Shown here in pieces: positions 45,003 through 53,893 of a DNA stretch of 64,000 nucleotides. Origin of the DNA: Streptomonospora salina. GTDB lineage: Bacteria > Actinomycetota > Actinomycetes > Streptosporangiales > Streptosporangiaceae. The first letter of the stretch is position 1. Every line of letters begins with the position of its first letter. The stretch covers positions 2,077,001 to 2,141,000 of the forward strand of contig NZ_JACHLY010000001.1 in NCBI RefSeq assembly GCF_014204715.1. The letters run 5' to 3'. The notes beneath the pieces were generated by a model. That model saw only the letters and a program-made list of their open reading frames with translations. It made no database searches and was not told where the DNA came from. The position numbers and the translations under genes were made by a program.

Positions 45003-45602
45003 GTGGCGAACTACACCTGGATGTACCGGCTCGGCGTCACCCCCTGGGAGCGCTACGGCGCTGTGGCCCGGCCCCGGCTCGGAGCACTGCTCGACCGCGA
45101 ACGGGAACAGCTCCCGGCCGCGCCCGGGCGGGCGCTGGACATCGGCTGCGGTCGCGGGCAGTTCACCGCCGAACCGGCCCGGCGCGGGTGGGAGACGGTG
45201 GGCGTCGACGCCGTGCCGGCGGCGATCGACGCCGCCCGGCGCACGGGCCCGGCGGACGTCTCCTACGTCGTGGCCGACGCGACCGACCTGGAATCGGCGG
45301 GGCTGGGCGAATTCGGCCTCTTCCTCGACATCGGCTGCTTCCAGGGCCTGGACACGGATCAGCGGGCTGCGGCGGGCCGGAGTGTGACGGCGCTCGCCGA
45401 GCCGGGAGCCCTCCTGCTGATGCTCGCCTTCGGGCCGTCGCCCTACCGGCGGCTCGTCGAAGGCGTCGCGCAGGCGGAGATCGAAGCCGCGTTCCCGGGG
45501 TGGGACCTGCTCGCGGTCGAGGACGCCGACACCGCCGGCCTGGGGTGGCCGATGAACCGGACCGCGCCGAAGTGGTACCGGTTCCGCCGCACCGGCGCGT
45601 GA
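45003..45602 (+). CDS. Class I SAM-dependent methyltransferase
   Basis: 199 aa. SAM motif I is ALDIGCGRGQFTAEPARRG, motif II VGVDAVP, and the acidic VADATDL and FLDIGCFQGL follow in order. The substrate is unknown; small size and a missing C-terminal lid suggest a small-molecule target. The GTG start is 46 bp after the permease stop, so they could share a transcript. Confidence 0.8.
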   Translation: MANYTWMYRLGVTPWERYGAVARPRLGALLDREREQLPAAPGRALDIGCGRGQFTAEPARRGWETVGVDAVPAAIDAARRTGPADVSYVVADATDLESAGLGEFGLFLDIGCFQGLDTDQRAAAGRSVTALAEPGALLLMLAFGPSPYRRLVEGVAQAEIEAAFPGWDLLAVEDADTAGLGWPMNRTAPKWYRFRRTGA

Positions 45603-45714
45603 TCCGGCGTGCGGTTCCGGGACCGGTCAGCCGGTCACCCCGGCAGCGGCGGCGGGTACCGGTTCCGGCCCGGGCGGTGAACGGGTCCGGTGCGCCGCCG
45701 AGCGGCCGTCGACC

Positions 45715-45742
45715 CGCGGCTCGCGGCTCGCGGCTCGCGGCC
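45715..45742. repeat. Four tandem copies of CGCGGCT
   Basis: A 7-bp unit is repeated four times, with one mismatch in the last copy. It lies three bases beyond the stop of the importer ATPase gene. It is a likely slippage tract, with no obvious function. Confidence 0.7.
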
Positions 45743-45745
45743 GCA

Positions 45746-46549
45746 CTACCGGCGGGGCCGGGGCAGCACGATCGGCGTCCCGGTGAGCGGATCGCTCATC
45801 ACCGCGCACGGCAGCGAGAACACCTCCTCCACGGTCTCGGCGGTGACGACCTCGGCGGGCGGTCCCTGCGCGACGATCCCGCCGTCCTTCATGACGACGA
45901 GGTGGTCGGCGTAGCGTCCGGCGAGGTCGAGGTCGTGCAGCACGAGCACGACGGTGCGGCCGGACCGCGTGTCCGCGTCGGTGAGCAGCTCCAGCACCTC
46001 GATCTGGTGCGCCAGGTCCAGGTAGGTCGTCGGTTCGTCGAGGAGCAGCACGCCGGGGTCTTGGGCGAGCGCCAGCGCGATCCACACCCGTTGCCGCTGG
46101 CCTCCGGAGAGTTCGTCGATCGGCCGGTCGGCGAGCTCGGTCACGCCGGTCGCGGCCATCGCCGCGGAGATCGCCGCGGCGTCGGCGTCGCTGAACTGGC
46201 GGAACCACCGCTGGTGCGGGTGGCGTCCCCGCGCGACGAGGTCGGCGGCCGTGATGCCGTCCGGGGCCACGGGCTGCTGCGGGAGCAGCCCGAGCCGGCG
46301 GGCGAGGTCGGCGGCGGGCATCCGGGAGATGTCGGAGCCGGCCAGCAGCACGGCGCCGCCGCGCGGTTTCAGCAGCCGGGCGAACCCGCGCAGCAGGGTC
46401 GACTTCCCGCAGCCGTTCGGCCCGACGACTACCGTGACCTGCCCGGGCGGCAGTGTCACCGAGACCCGGTCGACGACGGGGGCCCCGCGGTAGCCGAGGC
46501 TGAGGTCGGCGGCGGTCAGCGTGGTCTCTTCGGTCGGCGGGCGGGTCAT
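45746..46549 (-). CDS. Corrinoid/siderophore-type ABC importer ATPase
   Basis: 267 aa. Walker A GPNGCGKS, Q-loop LLPQQP, signature LSGGQRQRV, Walker B VLLLDEP and H-loop VLHD are intact. The closest type is FecE/BtuD/FhuC. The ATG overlaps the stop of the second permease (ATGA). A cobalamin riboswitch heads the operon, so corrinoid (vitamin B12 or precursor) uptake is the preferred role over ferric siderophores. Confidence 0.88.
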   Translation of the reverse strand: MTRPPTEETTLTAADLSLGYRGAPVVDRVSVTLPPGQVTVVVGPNGCGKSTLLRGFARLLKPRGGAVLLAGSDISRMPAADLARRLGLLPQQPVAPDGITAADLVARGRHPHQRWFRQFSDADAAAISAAMAATGVTELADRPIDELSGGQRQRVWIALALAQDPGVLLLDEPTTYLDLAHQIEVLELLTDADTRSGRTVVLVLHDLDLAGRYADHLVVMKDGGIVAQGPPAEVVTAETVEEVFSLPCAVMSDPLTGTPIVLPRPRR

Positions 46550-47601
46550 CCTGTGTGTCCGATCCGGTTGGCGCGGGCGAGGAGGTACAGCAGCACCGGT
46601 GCTCCCAGAACGCCGGTCATCACTCCGACGGGCAGCTCCGCCGGGGTGAACAGCGTCCGGGCGGCGAGGTCGGCGGCGACCACGAGCAGGGCGCCGAGCG
46701 CCGCCGTGGCGGCGAGGACGGGTCCGCGGCCGGGCAGCATCCTGCGGACGATCTGCGGCGCCACGAGCGCGACGAACCCGATGGGGCCCGCTGCCGCGGT
46801 CGCCATCGCGGCCAGCACCACGGCGACGGCGACCAGGGCGAGTCTGCTGCCGCCCGCGCGCCCGGACAGCGTCATGGCCAGGTCGTCGCCGAGTTCGAGC
46901 AGCCGCACCTGGCGCGCCAGTACGACCAGTACGGGAACGGCGACCGCGAGGGTGGCGGCGATGATCGCGACGTGCAGGCCGCCGCGGTTGGCGAGGCTTC
47001 CGGTCAGCCACGCGGCCGCGGCCTGCATGCTGTGGTAGTCCGCCCGGGTGAGCAGGAAGGACACGGCCGAGGTCAGCATCGCCGCGACCCCGATACCGAC
47101 CAGCACGAGCCGGTACCCGCTCACGCCCCGCTTGGCCGACAGCGTGAAGATCGCGGCGGCGGTCGCCGCCGCTCCGGCGAGCGCGCCCGCCGCGGTGTGC
47201 AGGCCCGTGCCGCCGAACACGGTCAGCACGGTCAGGGCCCCGAAGGCCGCTCCGGAGTTCACGCCGATCACGTCCGGGCTGACCAGGGGGTTGGCGGCGA
47301 TGCGCTGCAGGATCGCTCCGGACAGCGCGAAGGCCGCCCCCACGCCGAGACCGGTGAGCGCGCGCGGCAGCCGGTTTCCCACGACGACGTCGTATTCGAT
47401 GAGGGTGCCGCCCCCGCCCAGGACCCGCAGCACGCCGGTGGCCCCGATGTCGTACTGGCCCAGGGTCAGCGACAGCAGGGCCGCGCCGCAGGCGAGCAGC
47501 CAGGCGGCCGCCGCCAGTGCCGTCGACCGGCGCCCGAGCCGGAACACGACGGCGGCCCGCGGGCTGCGCAGGAGGAACGCGTCGCGGTCTCCGGCGATCA
47601 C
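46546..47601 (-). CDS. FecCD/BtuC-family ABC permease, subunit 2
   Basis: 351 aa, about ten membrane helices. RLPRALTGLGVGAAFALSGA and NPLVSPDVIGVNSGAAFGA are the family signatures near the first helices, and GPIGFVALVAPQIVRR is the ATPase-coupling region. The GTG at 47601 overlaps the stop of the first permease. Two different permease subunits imply a heterodimer, unlike the BtuC homodimer of E. coli. Confidence 0.88.
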   Translation of the reverse strand: MIAGDRDAFLLRSPRAAVVFRLGRRSTALAAAAWLLACGAALLSLTLGQYDIGATGVLRVLGGGGTLIEYDVVVGNRLPRALTGLGVGAAFALSGAILQRIAANPLVSPDVIGVNSGAAFGALTVLTVFGGTGLHTAAGALAGAAATAAAIFTLSAKRGVSGYRLVLVGIGVAAMLTSAVSFLLTRADYHSMQAAAAWLTGSLANRGGLHVAIIAATLAVAVPVLVVLARQVRLLELGDDLAMTLSGRAGGSRLALVAVAVVLAAMATAAAGPIGFVALVAPQIVRRMLPGRGPVLAATAALGALLVVAADLAARTLFTPAELPVGVMTGVLGAPVLLYLLARANRIGHTG

Positions 47602-48683
47602 AGCTGCGCCACCTTCCGCTTGCGGACCAGGTGGATGAAGAAGGGGGCGCCGATCAGTCCGGTGACGATGCCCACCTGCAGCTGTTCGGGCCGGATCAGC
47701 ACCCTGCCCAGCACGTCGGCCGCCAGTAGGAGGGCCGGTGCCAGCAGCACGCACCACGGCATGATCCAGCGGTGGTCGGGGCCGGTGAACGCCCGCGCGA
47801 TGTGGGGCACGACGAGGCCGACGAAGGCGACCGGCCCGGCGATCGCCGTGGCGGATCCCGCCAGCAGCACGACGGCGAGGGCGGCCAGAACCCGCGTCGC
47901 CACCAGCCGGGTGCCGAGGCTGCGGGCCATGTCCTCGCCGAGGGCGACCGCGTTGAGGTCGCGGCCGACGGCCGCCGCCAGGCAGAGGCCGGCCAGTGTC
48001 GCGGGCGCGACGGTGGCGAGGTCGGCGGTGTCGGCGCGGGTGAGCGAACCGACGGTCCAGAACCGGAAGTCGTCGAGGGCCGAGGGGTCGAGGAGGGTGA
48101 GGGCGGTGGTCGCGGAACCGACCATGGCGCTGAGCGCCGCGCCGGCCAGCGCGAGCTTCACCGGTGTCGCGCCGGCGGTGCCGAGCGAACCGAGGGCGTA
48201 GACGAAGACCGCCGCCAGTGCGGCTCCCGCGAAGGAGAACCACAGGTAGCCGGTGAGGGCGCTGACGTTCAGCACGGCCATGGCGACCACGACGGCGAAC
48301 GCGGCGCCGGCGTTGACGCCGAGGATCCCCGGTCCCGCCAGCGGGTTGCGGGTCAGCCCCTGCATGAGGGCGCCCGCGACGCCGAGCCCGATTCCGGCGA
48401 GCAGCCCGGTGGCGGTCCTCGGCACGCGTACGTGCCACACGATCCGGTCGGTTTCGCCGCCGGAGGGTGCGGTCAGGGCCGAGACGGCGTCGGCCGCGGA
48501 GACGGCGTAGTTGCCTGTGAGGATCGACGCGGCGCACGCGGCCGCCAGCAGGAGGGCGGCCAGCGCCATGCCGGCCGTCTTCGACGCTCCTCCGGGGAGC
48601 AGGCCTGCGCCGGGCGCGGTTCGCGGAAGGCTGCCGGTCGTGCCTGCGGTCGTGGGAGGGGCGGTCGCACCGGCCGCGGTCAA
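47598..48683 (-). CDS. FecCD/BtuC-family ABC permease, subunit 1
   Basis: 361 aa from a TTG at 48683 that overlaps the binding-protein stop (TTGA). About ten membrane helices follow a roughly 35-residue cytoplasmic start. VPRTATGLLAGIGLGVAGAL, NPLAGPGILGVNAGAAFAV and GPVAFVGLVVPHIARAF match the family. It is paired with subunit 2 downstream. A later start could remove part of the N-terminal extension. Confidence 0.87.
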   Translation of the reverse strand: MTAAGATAPPTTAGTTGSLPRTAPGAGLLPGGASKTAGMALAALLLAAACAASILTGNYAVSAADAVSALTAPSGGETDRIVWHVRVPRTATGLLAGIGLGVAGALMQGLTRNPLAGPGILGVNAGAAFAVVVAMAVLNVSALTGYLWFSFAGAALAAVFVYALGSLGTAGATPVKLALAGAALSAMVGSATTALTLLDPSALDDFRFWTVGSLTRADTADLATVAPATLAGLCLAAAVGRDLNAVALGEDMARSLGTRLVATRVLAALAVVLLAGSATAIAGPVAFVGLVVPHIARAFTGPDHRWIMPWCVLLAPALLLAADVLGRVLIRPEQLQVGIVTGLIGAPFFIHLVRKRKVAQL

Positions 48684-49735
48684 CGTTCGACCAGGTCCGG
48701 GTGGATGCGGGAGGCCACGAGCTCGATGCTGTGGGCCGCCCGGACCCCGGCCGACCGGTCGGCGAACAGGAACGGGTGGACCTCGTCGTCGGCGACGGCC
48801 GTGACGCCCTCCAGCGCGGGATCCGCGGTGATCGCGTCGACGTCGCTCTCGGCGTCCTGCTCGGTCATCCCGGCGTCGCAGCAGGCGCTGGTGAGGATGA
48901 CGTCGGGGTCGCGTGCGACGATCTCCTCCGCGCCGACCTCGATGTTGCGCTTCTCGGTCAGGTCGGCGAAGGCGTTCGCGCCGCCCGCGTGTTCGATGAT
49001 CCGGGTGCTGAAGTCGATCCCGCCCGCCACGCGGTAGCCGCCGTCGTCGCCGGGGGACACGATCGCCACGGACGGTTGCGGAGCTCCTTCGACCTGCTCC
49101 TGCACGGCGGCGATGCGCTCCCGCATGTCGCTGATCACCTGTTCGGCGTCGTCCTCGGCGCCGAACAGGGCGCCGAGGTCGCGCAGGTCCCGGTAGACGC
49201 TGTCGACCGTGACGGACGCCGGGTCGATCGCCCGGTCGGTGAGGCCGTCCTCGCTGGGGCACAGCGGGCTCAGGATCCAGCTCTGCACGCCGAGCTCGCG
49301 CAGGCCGGCGCGGGTACCGACCGAGCGGTCGGAGCCGTTCTCGGCGAAGAAGCCGTTGAATCCGGAGATCACGAAGCCGGGTTCGGTCTCCAGCAGCCCT
49401 TCCCTGCTCGGGAGGGTGGGCACGTAGTCGGTCGCGGCCTGCTCGTCGGCGTATTCGTCCAGCACCTGGGCGTCCAGGAACGCGGTTCCCACCAGGCGGT
49501 CGCTGAGGCCGAGGGCGTGGGCGACCTCGATGCCGGGCTGGTATGCGGCGTAGACGCGCTCGGGCGGCGCGTCCACGGCGACGTCGATACCGCAGTTGGT
49601 GCGGGTGGTGGCGTCTTCTCCCGCCGGCTGTTCGGGGGCGGGTGCGCCGCAGCCGGCGAGCAGGAGGGCGCCGGCGAAGGCGCCCGCGGCGCGGAGCGGA
49701 CGTGCTGAAACACGGGTCATGGGCGAGACCGCCAT
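48680..49735 (-). CDS. Substrate-binding lipoprotein of the corrinoid/siderophore-type importer
   Basis: 351 aa. The signal peptide ends in the lipobox LLAGC (C29), giving a membrane-anchored lipoprotein. The two-lobed TroA-type binding fold is seen in RVYAAYQPGIEVAHALGLSDRLVG and later VEGAPQPSVAIVSP and ARDPDVILTSACCD. The CCD pair in the second lobe is unusual. It is translated 34 bp or so downstream of a cobalamin riboswitch, so corrinoid binding is inferred. The ATG at 49735 follows AGGACCTGG. Confidence 0.85.
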   Translation of the reverse strand: MAVSPMTRVSARPLRAAGAFAGALLLAGCGAPAPEQPAGEDATTRTNCGIDVAVDAPPERVYAAYQPGIEVAHALGLSDRLVGTAFLDAQVLDEYADEQAATDYVPTLPSREGLLETEPGFVISGFNGFFAENGSDRSVGTRAGLRELGVQSWILSPLCPSEDGLTDRAIDPASVTVDSVYRDLRDLGALFGAEDDAEQVISDMRERIAAVQEQVEGAPQPSVAIVSPGDDGGYRVAGGIDFSTRIIEHAGGANAFADLTEKRNIEVGAEEIVARDPDVILTSACCDAGMTEQDAESDVDAITADPALEGVTAVADDEVHPFLFADRSAGVRAAHSIELVASRIHPDLVER

Positions 49736-49769
49736 TTCCAGGTCCTCGTGGAATCGGGTCGTGCGGTGC

Positions 49770-49920
49770 CGTGGCCGGTCTCCTGGCTGACGGGGAAACG
49801 CGCCGCATCATGCCTTCCCGGGGCTCGGACCCCAGTGGCTCGTTCGCCGAACGAACGACACAGCGCTCCCGATCACAGTGGCGAGGGCCGCATCCGGTTT
49901 CCCACCGGATTCCCGTTCAC
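49770..49920 (-). promoter_or_regulatory. Cobalamin riboswitch
   Basis: Read on the minus strand, the order GAACGGGAATCCGGTG, GCCACTGTGATCGGGAGC, GAGCCACTG (B12 box), CCCGGGAAGGCATGATGCGG and GTCAGCCAGGAGACCGGCC matches the conserved core of adenosylcobalamin-type riboswitches. It lies directly upstream of the binding-protein gene and should lower operon expression when corrinoid is plentiful, by masking the ribosome site or terminating transcription. Confidence 0.92.
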
Positions 49921-50038
49921 CACGGCTTTTTCGACGCTAGCACGCCGTACCCGCGCCTCCCGGATCCGGGGCGCCCCGCTGCTGCCTGCGGGAATCGGCG
50001 GCTTTTCCCATCGGGGACGGGGCGGCTGCCCCGGCCGC

Positions 50039-50632
50039 TCACCGATCCGGCCGGCGCAGCCCCGCGATGAGGAGCTCGACCACGCGGCGCGCGTCGTAGC
50101 GGGAGTCCTCCTCCGCGCTGATGCAGATGTTGCCGACCCCGCGCATGAGCTCGTAGGCGCCGATGTCGGAGCGGATCTCCCCGGCTTCGGCCGCGGCGGC
50201 GAGGAGCCGGGCGCACACGGGCAGGAGGCGGTCCAGGAAATAGGTGTGCAGCTCCTCGAACGCGGTGTTGTCGGAGCGCAGCGCCGCGGCGAGACCGTGC
50301 TTGGTGACGAGGAAGTCCACGAAGAGATCGATCCATCGCCCCAGCGCGGCGTAGGGGGTCGGACCGTTCTCCAGCAGGTCCGGTCCGGCCTCGGCGCACG
50401 CCTCGACCTGGTGCCGGTAGACGGCGATGATCAGGTCGGCCCGCGTGGGGAAGTGGCGGTAGATCGTGCCCGTCCCGACGCCGGCCCGGGCCGCGATGTC
50501 CCGTACCGGCGCCTCGACGCCCGAGGCGGCGAAGACCGCGGCGGCCGCGTCGAGCAGCGCGCCCTCGTTGCGGCGGGCGTCGGCCCGCTTGCCCCGGGCC
50601 GCCTGCCGCGTTCCCGTGTCGTCGTCGTTCAC
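50039..50632 (-). CDS. TetR-family regulator
   Basis: 197 aa. The DNA-binding domain (about 20-65) reads LLDAAAAVFAASGVEAPVRDIAARAGVGTGTIYRHFPTRADL, shown here in part as AARAGVGTGTIYRHFPTR. The C-terminal domain resembles regulators of reductase/efflux genes. The GTG start follows GAGAGGGG. It is divergent from the aldo/keto reductase gene, with two tandem operators in the gap. Confidence 0.9.
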   Translation of the reverse strand: MNDDDTGTRQAARGKRADARRNEGALLDAAAAVFAASGVEAPVRDIAARAGVGTGTIYRHFPTRADLIIAVYRHQVEACAEAGPDLLENGPTPYAALGRWIDLFVDFLVTKHGLAAALRSDNTAFEELHTYFLDRLLPVCARLLAAAAEAGEIRSDIGAYELMRGVGNICISAEEDSRYDARRVVELLIAGLRRPDR

Positions 50633-50665
50633 AGCGCCCCTCTCGCAACCGACCGCCTTGCCAAA

Positions 50666-50705
50666 CGGAACAGTGTTCCGTATAGTTTTCCGGAACAGCG
50701 TTCCG
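50666..50705. promoter_or_regulatory. Two tandem TetR operators
   Basis: CGGAACAGTGTTCCG (50666-50680, perfect) and CGGAACAGCGTTCCG (50691-50705, one mismatch) share the same dyad, with centres 25 bp apart. They lie between the divergent TetR and aldo/keto reductase genes. Confidence 0.75.
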
Positions 50706-50801
50706 CTTGTTCATGATGGCAGAGCAGGAGCGCATCCGCCAAGCGGCGCGTGGCCCCCACGCGCCGCCATCCCGCTTCACCTTCGACGGAGGAGATCGGC
50801 C

Positions 50802-51821
50802 ATGCAGTACCGCACCTTGGGCCGCACCGGTGTGCAGGTCAGCTCGCTCGCGCTGGGCACGATGAACTTCGGCGCGATCGGAAGCACCACTCAGGAGGAG
50901 GTCACCGCCATCGTCGACGCCGCCCTTGAGGGCGGGATCAACCTCGTCGACACCGCCGACGTGTACAGCCGCGGCGAATCCGAGGAACTGGTCGGCACAG
51001 CCATCGCCGGCCGCCGCGACGACATCGTGCTCGCCACGAAGGCGGGCCTGCCCATGGGCGAGGACCGCAACCGCCGGGGCGCGTCGCGCCGCTGGCTGAC
51101 CACCGCGCTGGACGGCAGCTTGCGCCGCCTGGGTGTCGACCACGTGGACCTTTACCAGATCCACCGCTGGGACCCCGACACCAGCGACGAGGAGACCCTG
51201 TCCGCTCTGACCGACCTGCAGCGCGCCGGGAAGATCCGCCACTTCGGCTCCTCCACCTACCCCGCCTACCGTCTCGTGCAGGCCCAGTGGGCCGCCCACG
51301 CCCGCGACCTCAACCGGTACGTCACCGAACAGCCCAGCTACTCGATCCTGCAGCGCGGAATCGAGGCCGACGTGCTGCCCGCAGCCCAGGAGTACAAGCT
51401 CGGAGTGCTGGTGTGGAGCCCGCTGGCTTCGGGGTGGCTGTCGGGGGCGATCCGCGAGGACCGCGAGATCGCCACCAACCGCTCGACGTTCATGCCGCAG
51501 CGCTTCGACACCACCGTCCCCGCCAACCGGGCCCGGCTCGACGCCGTCGAGCAGCTGGCCACCGTCGCCGACGAGGCCGGCCTGACCATGATCCAGCTCG
51601 CGCTCGGATTCGCGACCGCCCACCCGGGCGTGACCAGCGCGCTCATCGGCCCCCGTACACCGGACCACCTGCACGCGCAGCTGGCCGCCGCCGACACCGT
51701 GCTGCCCGCCGACGTGCTCGACGCCATCGACGCGATCGTCGCTCCCGGCACCGACCTGGCGGCACACGAGAAGAACGACACCCCGCCCGCACTGCTGGAC
51801 CCGTCGCTGCGGCGCCGCTGA
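50802..51821 (+). CDS. Aldo/keto reductase
   Basis: 339 aa TIM barrel. The NADPH-enzyme tetrad is visible: D in NLVDTADVYSRGESE with its Tyr, K in VLATKAG, and H in DLYQIHRWD. The C-terminal ALIGPRTPDHL NADP-binding region is present. The ATG has GGAGGA upstream. It is likely repressed by the divergent TetR; the substrate is an unknown carbonyl, perhaps an electrophilic toxin. Confidence 0.92.
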   Translation: MQYRTLGRTGVQVSSLALGTMNFGAIGSTTQEEVTAIVDAALEGGINLVDTADVYSRGESEELVGTAIAGRRDDIVLATKAGLPMGEDRNRRGASRRWLTTALDGSLRRLGVDHVDLYQIHRWDPDTSDEETLSALTDLQRAGKIRHFGSSTYPAYRLVQAQWAAHARDLNRYVTEQPSYSILQRGIEADVLPAAQEYKLGVLVWSPLASGWLSGAIREDREIATNRSTFMPQRFDTTVPANRARLDAVEQLATVADEAGLTMIQLALGFATAHPGVTSALIGPRTPDHLHAQLAAADTVLPADVLDAIDAIVAPGTDLAAHEKNDTPPALLDPSLRRR

Positions 51822-51946
51822 CCGCCCGAGCGCGTACCTCTCAACCCCGTCCCGCGGTCTCCGGGCCGGCTTCCCGAGCACGCCCCGCCCCGACCCCGGA
51901 AGCACCCCGGTCGGCGCGGTACCGACGCCGAAAGGACCGCGGTTCC

Positions 51947-52828
51947 ATGCCGCACGCAGCACGGCCGAACTTCGGGATCATGACCGCGCCCTCCCAGGTC
52001 GACTACCCCGACGTCCTGCGGGTCTGGCGCGAGGCGGACGCGATCCCGGAGATCGGGCACGCGTGGTTGTTCGACCACCTCATGCCGATCGGCGGCGACC
52101 CGGACGGTCCGGTTTACGAAGGCTGGACGCTGCTCTCCGCCCTCGCCGCCCGGACCCGGCGGCTGCGGGTCGGCGTACTCGTGACGAGCAACCGGTTGCG
52201 ACCGCCCGCGATGCTGGCCAAGATCGCCACGACCGTCGACGCCGTCTCCGGCGGACGGCTGGAGTTCGGCATCGGCGCCGGCTCCCGCCCCGGCCATCCC
52301 CGGGCACGGCGCGAATACGACGCACACGGCCTGCCCTTCCACGATGCCGAACACGCCGTCGGAAGCCTCGCGGAGGCCTGCACGGTGATCCGGCGGTTGT
52401 GGACCGAGGACGAGCCGTTCGACTTCCACGGCACCTACCACCACCTGACCGGCGCGTTCGGCAGCCCCAAGCCCCGCCAGCGCCCCCACCCGCCGGTCCT
52501 CGTCGGCGGACGCTCGTCCCCGACGCTGCGCGTGGCCGCCGAGCACGCCGACGTGTGGAACATCCCGGGCGGCGACATCGGCGACGCCGTACGCCGCAGC
52601 GCACGGCTGGACCGCTACTGCGCCGAGATCGGCCGCGACCCCGCCTCGGTCACCCGCTCGATCCATCTGCCCGTCTCCTACGAGCAGCCCGGTGCCACCC
52701 GGGACGCGATCGGCGACGCGACCGACGCCGGCTTCGGGCACATCGTCCTCGGCCTACCGGCGCCCTACCCCGCCGGCGTCGCACGGTGGGTCGCCGACGA
52801 GCTCCTCGGCGCACCGCCCGCACGGTGA
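51947..52828 (+). CDS. LLM-class flavin-dependent oxidoreductase
   Basis: 293 aa, luciferase-like TIM barrel. HAWLFDHLMPIGGD, LRVGVLVTSNRLRPPAMLAK and FGIGAGSRPGHPRARREYDA match F420/FMN-dependent LLM oxidoreductases; GGRSSPTLRVAAEHADVWN is the C-terminal flavin site. The ATG follows GAAAGGA. It may be co-transcribed with the aldo/keto reductase 125 bp upstream. Confidence 0.9.
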   Translation: MPHAARPNFGIMTAPSQVDYPDVLRVWREADAIPEIGHAWLFDHLMPIGGDPDGPVYEGWTLLSALAARTRRLRVGVLVTSNRLRPPAMLAKIATTVDAVSGGRLEFGIGAGSRPGHPRARREYDAHGLPFHDAEHAVGSLAEACTVIRRLWTEDEPFDFHGTYHHLTGAFGSPKPRQRPHPPVLVGGRSSPTLRVAAEHADVWNIPGGDIGDAVRRSARLDRYCAEIGRDPASVTRSIHLPVSYEQPGATRDAIGDATDAGFGHIVLGLPAPYPAGVARWVADELLGAPPAR

Positions 52829-52958
52829 GCCCCGGAGAGTGCGACCGCCCGCCCCGGCGAACCCGTCGGACGGCGCCTGCCGCCCGACCGTTCCGCCGCC
52901 GGTCCCCCACGGACCGGCGGGACTCCCGCACCGGCGGGCGCACCGGAATGCGGCCGCC

Positions 52959-53825
52959 TTACACCAGGCGGCGGGCGGCGTCGAGGAGCTGGGAGCGGAA
53001 GCTGCGCCCGAACAGGCACACGTGGGCCAGCAGCGGGTGCAGCTGGTGCAGCGGGACGCGCTCGCGCCAGCCGGCGGCCAAGGGGAACGCCTCGTCGTAA
53101 GCGGCGAGGACCCGCTGCACGTGCGGAGCGCCGAACAGCCGCAGCATGGCCAGGTCGGTCTCACGGTGCCCGCCGTGGGCGGCGGGGTCGATCAGCACCG
53201 CCCCGCCGCGGCCCCACAGCACGTTTCCGGACCACAGGTCGCCGTGGATCCGGGCCGGGGGTTCGTCCGGGCCGGCGAGGTCGCCGATGCGGGCGAGCAC
53301 GCGTTCCAGCTGCGCCACATCCGCGGAGTCCAGGAATCCCCGGTCGCGGGCGTCGCGCAGGTAGGGCAGCAGGCGGCGCCGGGCGTACCACTCCGGCCAC
53401 TGGTCGGCCGGGGTGTTGTCCAGGGGCAGCGTGGCCAGCCAACCCGGCCACGCTGCGCCGAAGGACTGCGCCCCGGCCCGGTGGGTGGCGGCCAGACGCC
53501 GCCCGAGATCGTCGGCCGCCTCCGCGGTCGGGCCGGCTTCGTCGACCTGTTCCAGCACCAGCGCTCCACCGCCGGCGGCGAGGACTCCGGGCACGGCGGC
53601 ACCGTCGGAGACCTCGGCGAACCAGCGCAGCCCGGCGGCTTCGGAGTCCAGCGCTTCGGCGTAGCCGTCGGCGATCTTGGCGAAGAAGCGGCGCCCGTCG
53701 GCCAGCTCGCCGCCGTGCAGCGTCCACGCGTGCGACGAGCCCAGCCGAGTGCAGGAGCGCACGTCGCCGGACACGGCCGCGGCGACGGCGGCGGCCGGTT
53801 CGGGCGCGGGAGTCGTGTGGGGCAT
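52959..53825 (-). CDS. Fructosamine-kinase-family protein
   Basis: 288 aa, aminoglycoside-phosphotransferase-like fold. FFAKIADG carries the ATP lysine, IHGDLWSGNVLWG the catalytic Asp and Asn, and LIDPAAHGGHRETDLAML the metal Asp and the family HGxRExD motif. It should phosphorylate protein-bound fructosamines or ribulosamines for deglycation. The ATG at 53825 is chosen; the frame extends upstream without a ribosome site. Confidence 0.88.
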   Translation of the reverse strand: MPHTTPAPEPAAAVAAAVSGDVRSCTRLGSSHAWTLHGGELADGRRFFAKIADGYAEALDSEAAGLRWFAEVSDGAAVPGVLAAGGGALVLEQVDEAGPTAEAADDLGRRLAATHRAGAQSFGAAWPGWLATLPLDNTPADQWPEWYARRRLLPYLRDARDRGFLDSADVAQLERVLARIGDLAGPDEPPARIHGDLWSGNVLWGRGGAVLIDPAAHGGHRETDLAMLRLFGAPHVQRVLAAYDEAFPLAAGWRERVPLHQLHPLLAHVCLFGRSFRSQLLDAARRLV

Positions 53826-53893
53826 ACGGGTACTCGCTGCGCGGTCGGGGTGACGGTTCGACCACACGGTACTTCCGCCACGCGCGGCACCGC

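Noticed and set aside
43982-45602. Membership of the permease and methyltransferase in the signalling cluster
   Set aside because: They start 288 bp after the effector-like gene, encode a transporter and a small-molecule methyltransferase, and share no motif or operator with the cluster.
45715-45742. CRISPR-like repeats
   Set aside because: The 7-bp units are contiguous with no spacers; this is a simple tandem repeat. No CRISPR array was found anywhere in the window.
45746-49735. Ferric-siderophore uptake operon
   Set aside because: Similarity alone would allow it, but the cobalamin riboswitch directly upstream makes corrinoid uptake the better reading.
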